Positions 1-6,619 of a DNA stretch of 64,000 nucleotides are shown one piece after another (position 1 is the first letter of the stretch; each line of letters begins with the position of its first letter). Under the pieces are notes generated by a model. The model ran no database searches, had not been told where the DNA came from, and saw only the letters and a program-made list of their open reading frames with translations. The stretch comes from Novosphingobium meiothermophilum. GTDB lineage: Bacteria > Pseudomonadota > Alphaproteobacteria > Sphingomonadales > Sphingomonadaceae. Both the position numbers and the translations under genes were made by a program. The DNA is taken from the NCBI RefSeq assembly GCF_003171715.1, contig NZ_QGHL01000005.1, positions 1 through 64,000 of the forward strand. The letters are read 5' to 3'.

Positions 1-94
1 CAAGGACGAAGACGCCCCCATCTTCCAGGTCGCAGACATCGGCCTCGTCGCAGACCTCTTCTCAGCCGTCCCGGAACTCACAGAAAAGCTGTGA
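1..94 (+). CDS. etfA: Electron transfer flavoprotein alpha subunit, C-terminal end (partial)
   Basis: Only the last 30 codons are present, entering the window in frame from base 2 and stopping with TGA at 92-94. The peptide contains [19 protein letters not shown] followed by a short PELTEKL tail. This is the very conserved C-terminus of EtfA/FixB, the subunit that holds FAD and passes electrons from acyl-CoA dehydrogenases to ETF-quinone oxidoreductase. The identification rests on that short tail, but the motif is distinctive. The rest of the gene, and presumably etfB, lie to the left of the window. A terminator hairpin follows at 124-145. Confidence 0.85.
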   Translation, partial: KDEDAPIFQVADIGLVADLFSAVPELTEKL

Positions 95-123
95 GGTTTG
101 ACCAGGGGTGAAGCGCATGAAGG

Positions 124-145
124 CCCCGCAGCGATGCGGGGTCTT
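124..145 (+). terminator. Rho-independent terminator after etfA
   Basis: A perfect 7-bp stem (CCCCGCA / TGCGGGG) closes a GCGA tetraloop 30 bases after the etfA stop codon and is followed by TCTT. The T run is short, so termination may be partial. Confidence 0.6.
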
Positions 146-177
146 CGCTCTGCAAAGATCGACCGATTGCAATCCAT

Positions 178-298
178 GCAAGTGCAATTCCGCCCTTCGC
201 ACTTGCCGATCCAGCCGGTTTCACCCAGATAAGGCTTGCCTTCCAGGCATCCTCTCCCAAACTTTCCAAGGCTGGCCTTCGGGTCAGCCTTTCTTTTT
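178..298 (+). ncRNA. Candidate small RNA, copy 1 (C-rich single-stranded core, strong terminator)
   Basis: This stretch lies between etfA and the GST gene and has no credible ORF. It folds as three modules. A perfect 8-bp stem pairs GCAAGTGC (178-185) with GCACTTGC (199-206). A small hairpin TGCCT-tcc-AGGCA follows at 237-249. Then comes an unpaired stretch TCCTCTCCCAAACTTTCC (250-267). It ends in a perfect 10-bp UUCG-capped hairpin (268-291) followed by a T-rich tail, a textbook intrinsic terminator. The small hairpin, the C-rich core and the position of the terminator recur at 6429-6491, although the terminator stems differ in sequence. That pattern is expected of paralogous trans-acting sRNAs. 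The CCTCTCCC core is complementary to Shine-Dalgarno sequences. The 5' end and promoter are not defined. Confidence 0.6.
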
Positions 299-345
299 GC
301 GCAACCGGGCTTCGGTCAGGCAGGCTCTGTGGGCGACCGTCCTGC

Positions 346-1029
346 TTATTGCCTGCGATAGTCGGCAATGATTGCGCCGCACGCGGCAAGCTCGGCCTCG
401 TGGCTTTCCTCGCGCCAGGTTTCCTCCAGCGCCTCGGCTTCCCACTGCTGCATCGCCGGATGGGCCAGCACCCGTTCCACCCAGTCCGCACCGCCGCCCA
501 CATCAAGCCCGTATGTGCGGATGCGGAAGGCTACTGGCGCGAAAAAGGCGTCAATCGCCGTGAAGGCCGGTCCGGCCAGCCACGGTCCGCCAAACCGCCC
601 CAGACCTTCCTCGAAGATTTCGCGCAGGCGCGCGACGTCACGCAGCAATTCGGGCCGCATCGGGCGGGGTGTCACCCGCACGCCCACGTTCATCGTGCAA
701 TCGTGGCGCAAGGCGGCAAAGCCGCCGTGCATTTCGGTGACGGCACACATGGCAAAGGCGCGGGCGGCTTCGTCCTGCGGCCACACGCCGGGATGACGCT
801 CGGCCAGATAGAGCGTGATGCCAAGCGAATCCCAAACCATGCGCGCGCCATCGAGCAGCACGGGAACCTGTCCTGTCGGCGAGAAGCTGCGGAACTCCTC
901 GTAGTTCGACGGCTTGGTGAAGGGTTCGATCCGGTCGGCAAAGGCAATGCCCAGCGCCTTCATCAGCAGCCACGGGCGCAGCGACCAGCTCGAATAGTTC
1001 CGGTTCGCGGTTATCAGGACATAGCTCAC
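346..1029 (-). CDS. Glutathione S-transferase family protein (first of two similar copies)
   Basis: A 227-residue cytosolic protein with the GST layout: a thioredoxin-like N-terminal half and an all-helical C-terminal half. NRNYSSWSLRPW at residues 9-20 holds the candidate catalytic serines. GQVPVLLD near residue 53 carries the cis-proline, and DSLGI near residue 67 is the glutathione-binding Asp-Ser. The substrate cannot be read from sequence. I chose the GTG start at 1029 because GGGGAG lies about 9 bases upstream; a TTG at 1038 would leave no room for that site. It is the last gene of the leftward scoA-lipoprotein-scoB-GST series, 17 bases after scoB, so it is probably co-transcribed. A paralogue with the same NRNYSSWSLR motif is at 18134-18808. 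Confidence 0.85.
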   Translation of the reverse strand: MSYVLITANRNYSSWSLRPWLLMKALGIAFADRIEPFTKPSNYEEFRSFSPTGQVPVLLDGARMVWDSLGITLYLAERHPGVWPQDEAARAFAMCAVTEMHGGFAALRHDCTMNVGVRVTPRPMRPELLRDVARLREIFEEGLGRFGGPWLAGPAFTAIDAFFAPVAFRIRTYGLDVGGGADWVERVLAHPAMQQWEAEALEETWREESHEAELAACGAIIADYRRQ

Positions 1030-1046
1030 CGGAAACAACTCCCCGG

Positions 1047-1706
1047 CTATTCAACGTAGTGCGCCGTAGTGCGGGCGCGGACGTCCGCTGCCGAGACACC
1101 GGGCGCACATTCGATGAGGCGGAAAGGCGAATTGTGATCCGGGCGCTGGAATACGGCAAGGTCGGTCACGATCATGTCGACCACGCCGCGCCCCGTCAGC
1201 GGCAGCGTGCAAGCGGGAATGAACTTGGGGCTGCCGTCCTTGGCGACATGCTCCATCACCACGATGATCTTTTTCACGCCTGCGACAAGGTCCATCGCGC
1301 CGCCCATGCCCTTGATCATCTTGCCGGGGATCATCCAGTTGGCGATATCGCCGTTTTCGGCCACTTCCATCGCGCCCAGCACGGTCAGATCGATCTTGCC
1401 GCCCCGGATCATGGCAAAGCTGGTGGCGCTGTCGAAATAGGCGGAATGCGGCAGTTCGCTGATCGTCTGCTTGCCCGCATTGATGAGATCGGGATCGACC
1501 TCATCGTCATAGGGGAACGGCCCGATGCCGAGCATCCCGTTCTCCGACTGGAGCGTGACCGTCATGCCTTCGGGCACGTGGTTGGCCACCAGCGTCGGAA
1601 TGCCGATGCCGAGGTTCACATAGAACCCGTCCTGCAATTCCTTCGCGGCGCGCGCGGCCATCTCGTCACGGCTCCAGCCAGCCTTCAATCCGTCATGCGT
1701 GGTCAT
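1047..1706 (-). CDS. scoB: 3-oxoacid (succinyl-CoA:acetoacetate) CoA-transferase subunit B
   Basis: Beta subunit, 219 residues, of a family I CoA-transferase. The enzyme moves CoA from succinyl-CoA to acetoacetate or similar 3-oxoacids, activating them for thiolysis. The SENG motif at residues 54-57 contains Glu55, the residue that forms the covalent glutamyl-CoA thioester in this family, and the glycine-rich VNLGIGIPT segment lies near residue 30. The ATG at 1706 fits the normal N-terminus; the longer open frame upstream has no family similarity. It works as a heteromer with scoA (2721-3443). Unusually, a lipoprotein gene sits between the two subunit genes, 22 bases upstream. Confidence 0.93.
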   Translation of the reverse strand: MTTHDGLKAGWSRDEMAARAAKELQDGFYVNLGIGIPTLVANHVPEGMTVTLQSENGMLGIGPFPYDDEVDPDLINAGKQTISELPHSAYFDSATSFAMIRGGKIDLTVLGAMEVAENGDIANWMIPGKMIKGMGGAMDLVAGVKKIIVVMEHVAKDGSPKFIPACTLPLTGRGVVDMIVTDLAVFQRPDHNSPFRLIECAPGVSAADVRARTTAHYVE

Positions 1707-1728
1707 GGTATCGGTCTTCCTGCAAGAA

Positions 1729-2724
1729 TCATCTGATCGGAGGCGGCACAAGGAACCAACCGGCTCCGATATGCTGCTCCAGCGCCAGCGCCACCGGCCC
1801 TTCTGGGTTGCGCAGGTAATCGAACACTTCGTCGAAATCGGCCTTGCGATCCCCGGCAATGGCCAGAACGCACCAGTCCCGGTCCAGCCGGTCGAGGATC
1901 TGCTGCTTGCGCGTTTCGCGCGGGCGCAGAAGGGCCACCGGATCGATTCCCAACGGATCGAGGCCGGTTGCCTTCAGGATCGTGCCCAGCCGTTTTGCCT
2001 CGCTTTCAGGCAGCGAGGCGATCCACAGCACGGCAACGCCCGTGGCGCGAATGGCGCGAAGGTGATCGGCAAGCCCTTCGTCCGGGCTGGGCGGATCATC
2101 GAGATCAAAGGGATCGGTGCCCACATCAAGATCGATCAGCACGGCGCCGCGCTGGCGATCACAATTGCGCAGCACCGGGATGGCGGCAAGGCTGCGCTGA
2201 TCCACCAGCACCGACTTGCGGACCACGCCAGCCGCAGATCCGGATGCCTGCGCGCGGGCAAGGGCAAAGGCGGCAAAGGCAGTATAATCGCTCGCCTGAA
2301 CGGCCGCGGGCGGGCGGGGGATTGCCGTTGCGGGAGGGGGCAGTTCTTCCGCCCCTTCGCCGAGGGGCTTCACCCGTGCTTCATCGATCGACGGCCCATC
2401 CTCGCCTGCTTCGAGCGCCTCGGACGGAAGAGCGGGTGCGGCCGCAGCTTCGGCGGATGCCGGCGCGTCGACAGGCGCGGCGGGGGCCTTCATCGGCGGC
2501 GGCACGGCGACACCCTGCCCAAGCGTGACCTCGGCGCGGGCGGGCTTTGCCGCAGCAGCCTTGGCCTCTTCCGGCTTGGCCTGCCTGTTGCCGACAGACC
2601 GCCCCGCCATCGCGCCGCCCGCCGCCAGCGGGGCGAGCGCCGCGGCGGCAACACAGCCGCCAAGCTGTGTCGCGCCAAGGACCAGCGCCAGCACCGCCGG
2701 GAGAGGCAGTGCCCGCAGGCTCAT
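1729..2724 (-). CDS. Lipoprotein with a degenerate HAD-phosphatase-like C-terminal domain
   Basis: 331 residues. The first 23 residues form a lipoprotein signal peptide with lipobox LGG-C (Cys24). Residues 45-140 are low-complexity Ala/Pro/Glu, a probable periplasmic spacer. The C-terminal 190 residues have spaced motifs like HAD-superfamily acid phosphatases: LIDLDVGTD (196-204), WIASLPES (234-241), TRKQQ (271-275) and GDRKADFDE (291-299). The last resembles the GDxxxDF motif of class III/B acid phosphatases. The nucleophile region is not canonical (DLDVG), so activity is uncertain. The start ATG overlaps the scoA stop by four bases and scoB begins 22 bases downstream, so it is firmly inside the CoA-transferase operon. 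I recognise no named family; the fold assignment is inference. Confidence 0.7.
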   Translation of the reverse strand: MSLRALPLPAVLALVLGATQLGGCVAAAALAPLAAGGAMAGRSVGNRQAKPEEAKAAAAKPARAEVTLGQGVAVPPPMKAPAAPVDAPASAEAAAAPALPSEALEAGEDGPSIDEARVKPLGEGAEELPPPATAIPRPPAAVQASDYTAFAAFALARAQASGSAAGVVRKSVLVDQRSLAAIPVLRNCDRQRGAVLIDLDVGTDPFDLDDPPSPDEGLADHLRAIRATGVAVLWIASLPESEAKRLGTILKATGLDPLGIDPVALLRPRETRKQQILDRLDRDWCVLAIAGDRKADFDEVFDYLRNPEGPVALALEQHIGAGWFLVPPPIR

Positions 2725-3443
2725 GCGGCTTCCCGCTCGCGCACGGTGCGGAACTCTATCTTCTTGTCGTAGGGTGCGCCCACGATCATGCGCTGGACAT
2801 AGACGCCCGGCAGGTGGATGCAGTCGGGATCAAGACTGCCCGCAGGCACGATCTCTTCCACTTCCACCACGCAGACCTTGCCGCAGGTGGCCGCAGGCAC
2901 ATTGAAATTGCGCGCGGTCTTGCGGAAGACGACATTGCCCGTTTCATCCGCCTTCCACGCCTTGACCAGCGAGAGATCGGCAAAGATGCCCTGCTCCAGC
3001 ACATATTCGGCCGGGCCATTGGGACCATCGAACACCTTGGTTTCCTTGCCCTCGGCCACCAGCGTGCCGACGCCCGTGCGCGTGTAGAAGCCGGGAATGC
3101 CCGCACCGCCTGCGCGCATCCGTTCTGCCAGTGTGCCCTGAGGGCAGAACTCCACTTCCAGCTCGCCCGCCAGATACTGTCGCTCGAACTCCTTGTTCTC
3201 GCCCACGTAGCTGGAGATCATCTTTCTGACCTGACGGGTGCGCAGCAGCTTGCCGATGCCTTCGTTGTCGATGCCGGCATTGTTGGACGCGAAGGTCAGA
3301 TCCTTGACCCCGCTGTCGCGCACGGCATCGAGGAGCCGTTCAGGAATGCCGCACAGCCCGAAACCGCCGCAGGCAATGAGCAGGCCATCGCGCAGCAAGC
3401 CATCCAGCGCCGCGGCGGCATCGGGGTAGAGCTTCTTCGACAT
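2721..3443 (-). CDS. scoA: 3-oxoacid (succinyl-CoA:acetoacetate) CoA-transferase subunit A
   Basis: Alpha subunit, 240 residues. It has the glycine-rich CoA-binding motif GGFGLCGIP (26-34) and the family signature around SNNAGIDNEGIG. The length is normal for the bacterial subunit. The ATG at 3443 is preceded by AGGGAGA at good distance; the frame upstream of it has no similarity to the family. It is the first gene of the leftward operon and lies 93 bases from a divergent LysR regulator with a palindromic operator candidate between them (3498-3517). The operon would support growth on, or turnover of, acetoacetate and short 3-oxoacids. Confidence 0.93.
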   Translation of the reverse strand: MSKKLYPDAAAALDGLLRDGLLIACGGFGLCGIPERLLDAVRDSGVKDLTFASNNAGIDNEGIGKLLRTRQVRKMISSYVGENKEFERQYLAGELEVEFCPQGTLAERMRAGGAGIPGFYTRTGVGTLVAEGKETKVFDGPNGPAEYVLEQGIFADLSLVKAWKADETGNVVFRKTARNFNVPAATCGKVCVVEVEEIVPAGSLDPDCIHLPGVYVQRMIVGAPYDKKIEFRTVREREAA

Positions 3444-3497
3444 CAACAGATCTCCCTTTCGGCCAAGCGATAGCACAGCCCACAAATTGAAAAGAGC

Positions 3498-3517
3498 GAT
3501 TGTTTTTTATCGCAATC
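3498..3517. promoter_or_regulatory. LysR-type operator candidate between scoA and the divergent lysR gene
   Basis: An inverted repeat GATTG-N10-CAATC lies in the 93-bp divergent region, within an A/T-rich stretch. It contains the T-N11-A pattern typical of LysR regulators, 55 bases from scoA and 20 bases before the regulator gene. Binding is inferred from position and symmetry only. Confidence 0.5.
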
Positions 3518-3536
3518 AATAACACTCTCTGATGAA

Positions 3537-4409
3537 ATGAAGCGCATTGCCCTGTATCATCTGGAAACCCTGTTGTGGATCGCGCGGCTTGGCACCTTCC
3601 GCGCGGCGGCCGAACGCCTGAACACCACTCAGCCAGCCATATCCGCCCGCGTGCGGGAAATCGAGGACCAGCTTGGCATCGCCATATTCCGGCGCGAAGG
3701 GCGCAACATGGTGCTTACCGCGCGGGGGCGGCGGCTGGTCAAGGAATGCGAACCCCTTTGGGCCGGGTTTGAACGGGCGCTGCTTACCGCATCGGGCTTT
3801 GAAGGCGCGACCGGCGTGGTGCGGATCGGCAGCGGAGAGATTGCCGCGGCTTCGTGCCTGCCCGGCTTCGTCCATGCTATCGAGCATGATCTGCCGGGCG
3901 TCACGCTGGAAGTGGAACTGGACCTCACCGCCCGGATGTTCCAGCACCTTCTGGCAGGCACGATCGATCTTGCGTTCCTTGCAGGGCCGGTCGCCAGCCC
4001 CGGCATCCGCACGGCTCCGATCGGCGAGGTGGGGCTGGTCTGGGCCGCCAGCCGCCAGACCGTGGAAGCGGGCGGATTTGGCGCGCCGCTGCCAGTATGG
4101 TCGATCCCCGATCATTCGCCGCTTCATGGCGTGACCGTGGCTTCGCTGGCCGAACACGGCATTGCCCCGCGATCGCTGGGCACCTGCAACAACGTGCGCA
4201 CGCTGATCGACATTGTCAGCGGCGGCGGGGGCGCGGCAGTCATGCCCGAACCGATGGTGCGCGGCCTGCTGGCCTCAGGCGTGCTGGCCGAAGTCCTGCC
4301 GCGTCCGGCCCGGCGCCTCAGCTTCGAAGCGGCTATACGCAGCACCGAGAGCGATCCGCTGGTGCTTGAACTGTTCCGCCGCGCGGCCCGGCTCAGGATC
4401 GACGCGTAG
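3537..4409 (+). CDS. LysR-family transcriptional regulator, probable controller of the sco operon
   Basis: 290 residues. The N-terminal winged helix-turn-helix spans about residues 5-62, with the typical TFRAAAERLNTTQPAIS recognition segment near 21-37. The rest is the two-lobed periplasmic-binding-like effector domain, including VVRIGSGEIAAA near residue 94. The ATG at 3537 gives the usual short lead into the HTH. Being divergent from scoA and sharing a short intergenic region is the classical arrangement for a LysR protein that activates its neighbour and represses itself. The ligand is unknown; an acid or CoA ester from 3-oxoacid metabolism is a guess. Confidence 0.9.
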   Translation: MKRIALYHLETLLWIARLGTFRAAAERLNTTQPAISARVREIEDQLGIAIFRREGRNMVLTARGRRLVKECEPLWAGFERALLTASGFEGATGVVRIGSGEIAAASCLPGFVHAIEHDLPGVTLEVELDLTARMFQHLLAGTIDLAFLAGPVASPGIRTAPIGEVGLVWAASRQTVEAGGFGAPLPVWSIPDHSPLHGVTVASLAEHGIAPRSLGTCNNVRTLIDIVSGGGGAAVMPEPMVRGLLASGVLAEVLPRPARRLSFEAAIRSTESDPLVLELFRRAARLRIDA

Positions 4410-4443
4410 GAACGCCTCAGCTCCTGCCGCCATGGGCGCGGTT

Positions 4444-5112
4444 TCATCCTGGCGCCAGCAGATCCAGCCCCAGCACGGCCCCAAGATCGGCCAGCGCCTG
4501 CTCCCCGCTCGTCACCTTGATGGCGTGCATTCCCAAAGCGGCTGCCGGTTTGCAGTTGATGCCCAGATCATCAAGATAGACGCACTGCGCAGGCGCAAGA
4601 CCAAGGGCTTCGCACATCATGAGATAGATGCGCGGATCGGGCTTGCGCACGCCAGCCTTGCTGCTTTCGATGACATGTTCGAAGCGCGCAAAAATCTGCT
4701 CCAGCGTGTCGTGCGCATCGGCGCTGCGCGCCATGCCCGCGCCATGCCCGGCTGGCACGTTGTTGGTGATGCAGCCCAGCCGGAAGCCGGCCCCGGCCAG
4801 CCGGTCGAGCGCGCCGACCATCGCCGGACGGACCGCCCCCGCCAGCACCGCGAGGACCGAAGCACCATCAAGTTCGTGGCCCAGCGCGCGGGCTTCTTCG
4901 GCAAAGAGCCGGTCAAAGGTCGCAGCATCGATTTCAGAACGCTCGAACTGCGCCCAGGCGTTGCTGTCGGGGTTGGTGGCGTTGATCCGCCGCACGAAAT
5001 CGCGCGGCAATCCGCGTTCGGCCTCAAGCCGGTTGAATGCCTCGAACGGCGAGGATGTGATGACCCCGCCAAAATCGAAGATCACCGCTTCAACAACCGA
5101 TGCAGAGGTCAT
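4444..5112 (-). CDS. HAD-superfamily hydrolase (subfamily IA)
   Basis: 222 residues, cytosolic. All four HAD motifs are visible: the nucleophile in IFDFGGV (Asp13), GCITNN for motif II, SSKAGVRKPDPRIY for the motif III lysine, and VYLDDLGINC for the metal-binding motif IV. The helical cap between motifs I and II is of the IA type, and the DFGGV form with a motif IV DDLG resembles the phosphatase domain found at the N-terminus of soluble epoxide hydrolase. The substrate is unknown; a small sugar or lipid phosphate is plausible. It is transcribed away from the neighbouring universal stress gene and converges on lysR. Confidence 0.88.
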   Translation of the reverse strand: MTSASVVEAVIFDFGGVITSSPFEAFNRLEAERGLPRDFVRRINATNPDSNAWAQFERSEIDAATFDRLFAEEARALGHELDGASVLAVLAGAVRPAMVGALDRLAGAGFRLGCITNNVPAGHGAGMARSADAHDTLEQIFARFEHVIESSKAGVRKPDPRIYLMMCEALGLAPAQCVYLDDLGINCKPAAALGMHAIKVTSGEQALADLGAVLGLDLLAPG

Positions 5113-5205
5113 GCAATCTCTCCGAAGGCCGGGTCAGGCCGTCATTCATCCGACACCTCCTAATCATCCGATGAAATGGCGCAACTGCTGATATTGCCAT
5201 GATAT

Positions 5206-5219
5206 TTGACGCAGATCAT
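5206..5219 (+). promoter_or_regulatory. FNR/FixK-type box upstream of the universal stress gene
   Basis: TTGAC-GCAG-ATCAT matches the FNR/Anr/FixK consensus TTGAT-N4-ATCAA at 8 of 10 defined positions, with correct half-site spacing. It lies 62 bases before the start of the universal stress gene, a family commonly induced at low oxygen by FNR-type proteins. Assignment by pattern only. Confidence 0.5.
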
Positions 5220-5280
5220 GGTCTCGGTCATGCTGCGGTCCATAGAGAGTCCCGACCAGGCGGCCATCAGGAGGATCCCC

Positions 5281-6060
5281 ATGCGCTCCATTCTTTGCCC
5301 GATCGATATTTCGCAATCGCTTGACGACCGGATCGAAACGGCGCTGGCCTTGGCACGGATCTGCGATGGCCATGTCACGTTCCAGATTGCCACGCCTTTT
5401 GCCCAGATGGCGGTGTGGGAACCCTTTGGCGGGGCAGCTGTATCGGCCTATGCGCTGAAGGAAGCGCGCGAAGCCAACGAGAAACTGGCCGCCGAACTGG
5501 ATGCGCGTTTCGCCTCGCAGGACGTGCCATTCTCGATCGAGGTGCTCGATGCCGAACGAATCACCGCGGCTGCTGCCGCAGCGCGGTTTGCCGATGTCGT
5601 CGTGGGGAGCCTGACCGATCCCACCATCGAGGAAATGTCCCTCAGCCTGCGTTGCCCGGTGCTGGGCGTGCCGCGCGGCCTGCCGATGCTGACGTTCGAC
5701 AAGCCGGTGCTGATCGCATGGGATGGCGGCCACGAAGCTGCCAACGCGATGCGCGCCGCCCTGCCGCTCCTGCAGATTTCGGGTCAGGTCCATTTGCTCA
5801 CCGTGCGGGAGAAGGACAACAGCTTCCCGGCCGCGGATGCAGCAGTCTATCTGTCGCGCCATGGCGTTCATGCCGAAACGCATGAGCGCGAGCGCAGCGG
5901 ATCGATCACTGGCACCATTACGGAAACGGCGGAACAGATTGGTGCCGGGCTGATCGTCATGGGCCTTTACGGGCACAGCCGCCTGCGCGAGCTGCTGCTG
6001 GGCGGCGTATCGCGCGAAATGCTCGACGGATCGCGCATCCCGCTGCTCATGGCACACTGA
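5281..6060 (+). CDS. Universal stress protein, tandem two-domain form
   Basis: 259 residues containing two UspA folds. The first (about 1-135) begins with RSILCPIDIS. The second (about 140-259) ends with GLYGHSRLRELLLGGVSREM, close to the G-2x-G-9x-G(S/T) ATP-binding signature, so the C-terminal domain probably binds ATP. The ATG at 5281 was chosen because a perfect AGGAGG (5269-5274) sits 6 bases upstream; the open frame begins earlier but without a ribosome site. Two-domain Usp proteins are survival factors under starvation or oxygen limitation. The FNR-like box at 5206-5219 and the terminator at 6091-6122 suggest a single-gene transcript. Confidence 0.9.
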   Translation: MRSILCPIDISQSLDDRIETALALARICDGHVTFQIATPFAQMAVWEPFGGAAVSAYALKEAREANEKLAAELDARFASQDVPFSIEVLDAERITAAAAAARFADVVVGSLTDPTIEEMSLSLRCPVLGVPRGLPMLTFDKPVLIAWDGGHEAANAMRAALPLLQISGQVHLLTVREKDNSFPAADAAVYLSRHGVHAETHERERSGSITGTITETAEQIGAGLIVMGLYGHSRLRELLLGGVSREMLDGSRIPLLMAH

Positions 6061-6090
6061 ACCCGCGCCCCTCGGCACAATTTGCCCCCT

Positions 6091-6122
6091 GCAACCGCGC
6101 CGGCACAGCCGTGCGCGGTTGC
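6091..6122 (+). terminator. Terminator hairpin after the universal stress gene
   Basis: GCAACCGCGC-CGGC pairs with GCCG-GCGCGGTTGC around an ACA loop, a 14-bp stem with one bulged base, 30 bases after the stop codon. Only a weak T-rich tail follows. Confidence 0.55.
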
Positions 6123-6304
6123 GATTGTATTGGGACTGGCCGTCGGAATCCGGCACTGCGGCCCTGCGACTCGTGCAGGCTCTGCCTCACCTGCGCGATT
6201 CCGCCGCATCGGCGGAAATTGTCTACAAATCGGCATTTTGCATTGCACCATCCTGATTCGCAGCACCCCACATCAATCGTTTGCGAAACGGACGATCACG
6301 TCTC

Positions 6305-6352
6305 GTTTCCATGGAAACCATTTTAATTTCTGTTTAAATCAATATTTTGATT
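6305..6352. promoter_or_regulatory. AT-rich palindromes upstream of small RNA copy 2
   Basis: Inside an unusually AT-rich stretch there is a perfect 14-bp palindrome GTTTCCATGGAAAC (6305-6318) and, 19 bases on, an inverted repeat AATCAA-tatt-TTGATT (6337-6352). They lie 40-90 bases before the likely 5' end of the small RNA at 6393-6491, where operators or a promoter would be expected. The cognate regulator is unknown. The remainder of 6123-6304 shows nothing I can name. Confidence 0.4.
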
Positions 6353-6392
6353 AGAGGATTGCAAAAAGCGCAACCGATACGGTTTATTTCGC

Positions 6393-6491
6393 AATTGCAC
6401 AAATCCATGGCGTGATGCATACAGAAACTGCCTTTCAGGCATCCTCTCCCAAAACTTCCCGGCCCGGCAGGCAACTGCCGGGCCTTTTTTT
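6393..6491 (+). ncRNA. Candidate small RNA, copy 2
   Basis: It shares its core with the candidate at 178-298: a TGCCT-ttc-AGGCA hairpin (6429-6441), then TCCTCTCCCAAAACTTCC, then a perfect 10-bp terminator stem GGCCCGGCAG / CTGCCGGGCC capped by GCAA (6461-6484) and followed by seven T. The terminator stem differs completely from copy 1 in sequence while being kept in structure, which is good evidence for selection on RNA. The gap between the universal stress gene and the CDC48 gene has no ORF that could explain it. The 5' end is a guess. A TTGCAA...GTTTAT pair near 6359-6390 is a possible promoter. Confidence 0.65.
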
Positions 6492-6619
6492 GCCCGCCAT
6501 TGCCCGCAAGGCGCCATCCCGGCCCCCGGATGGCGCGACGGCGCATCCTGCCCTTTGAAATCCTTGAACGGCTCACCACATCGGCTCGTATCAGCAGTTC
6601 AGGAGGCAGCGGAAAACCC

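Noticed and set aside
1707..1859. Extended N-terminus of scoB
   Set aside because: The added 51 residues overlap the lipoprotein gene in another frame and have no similarity to the family.
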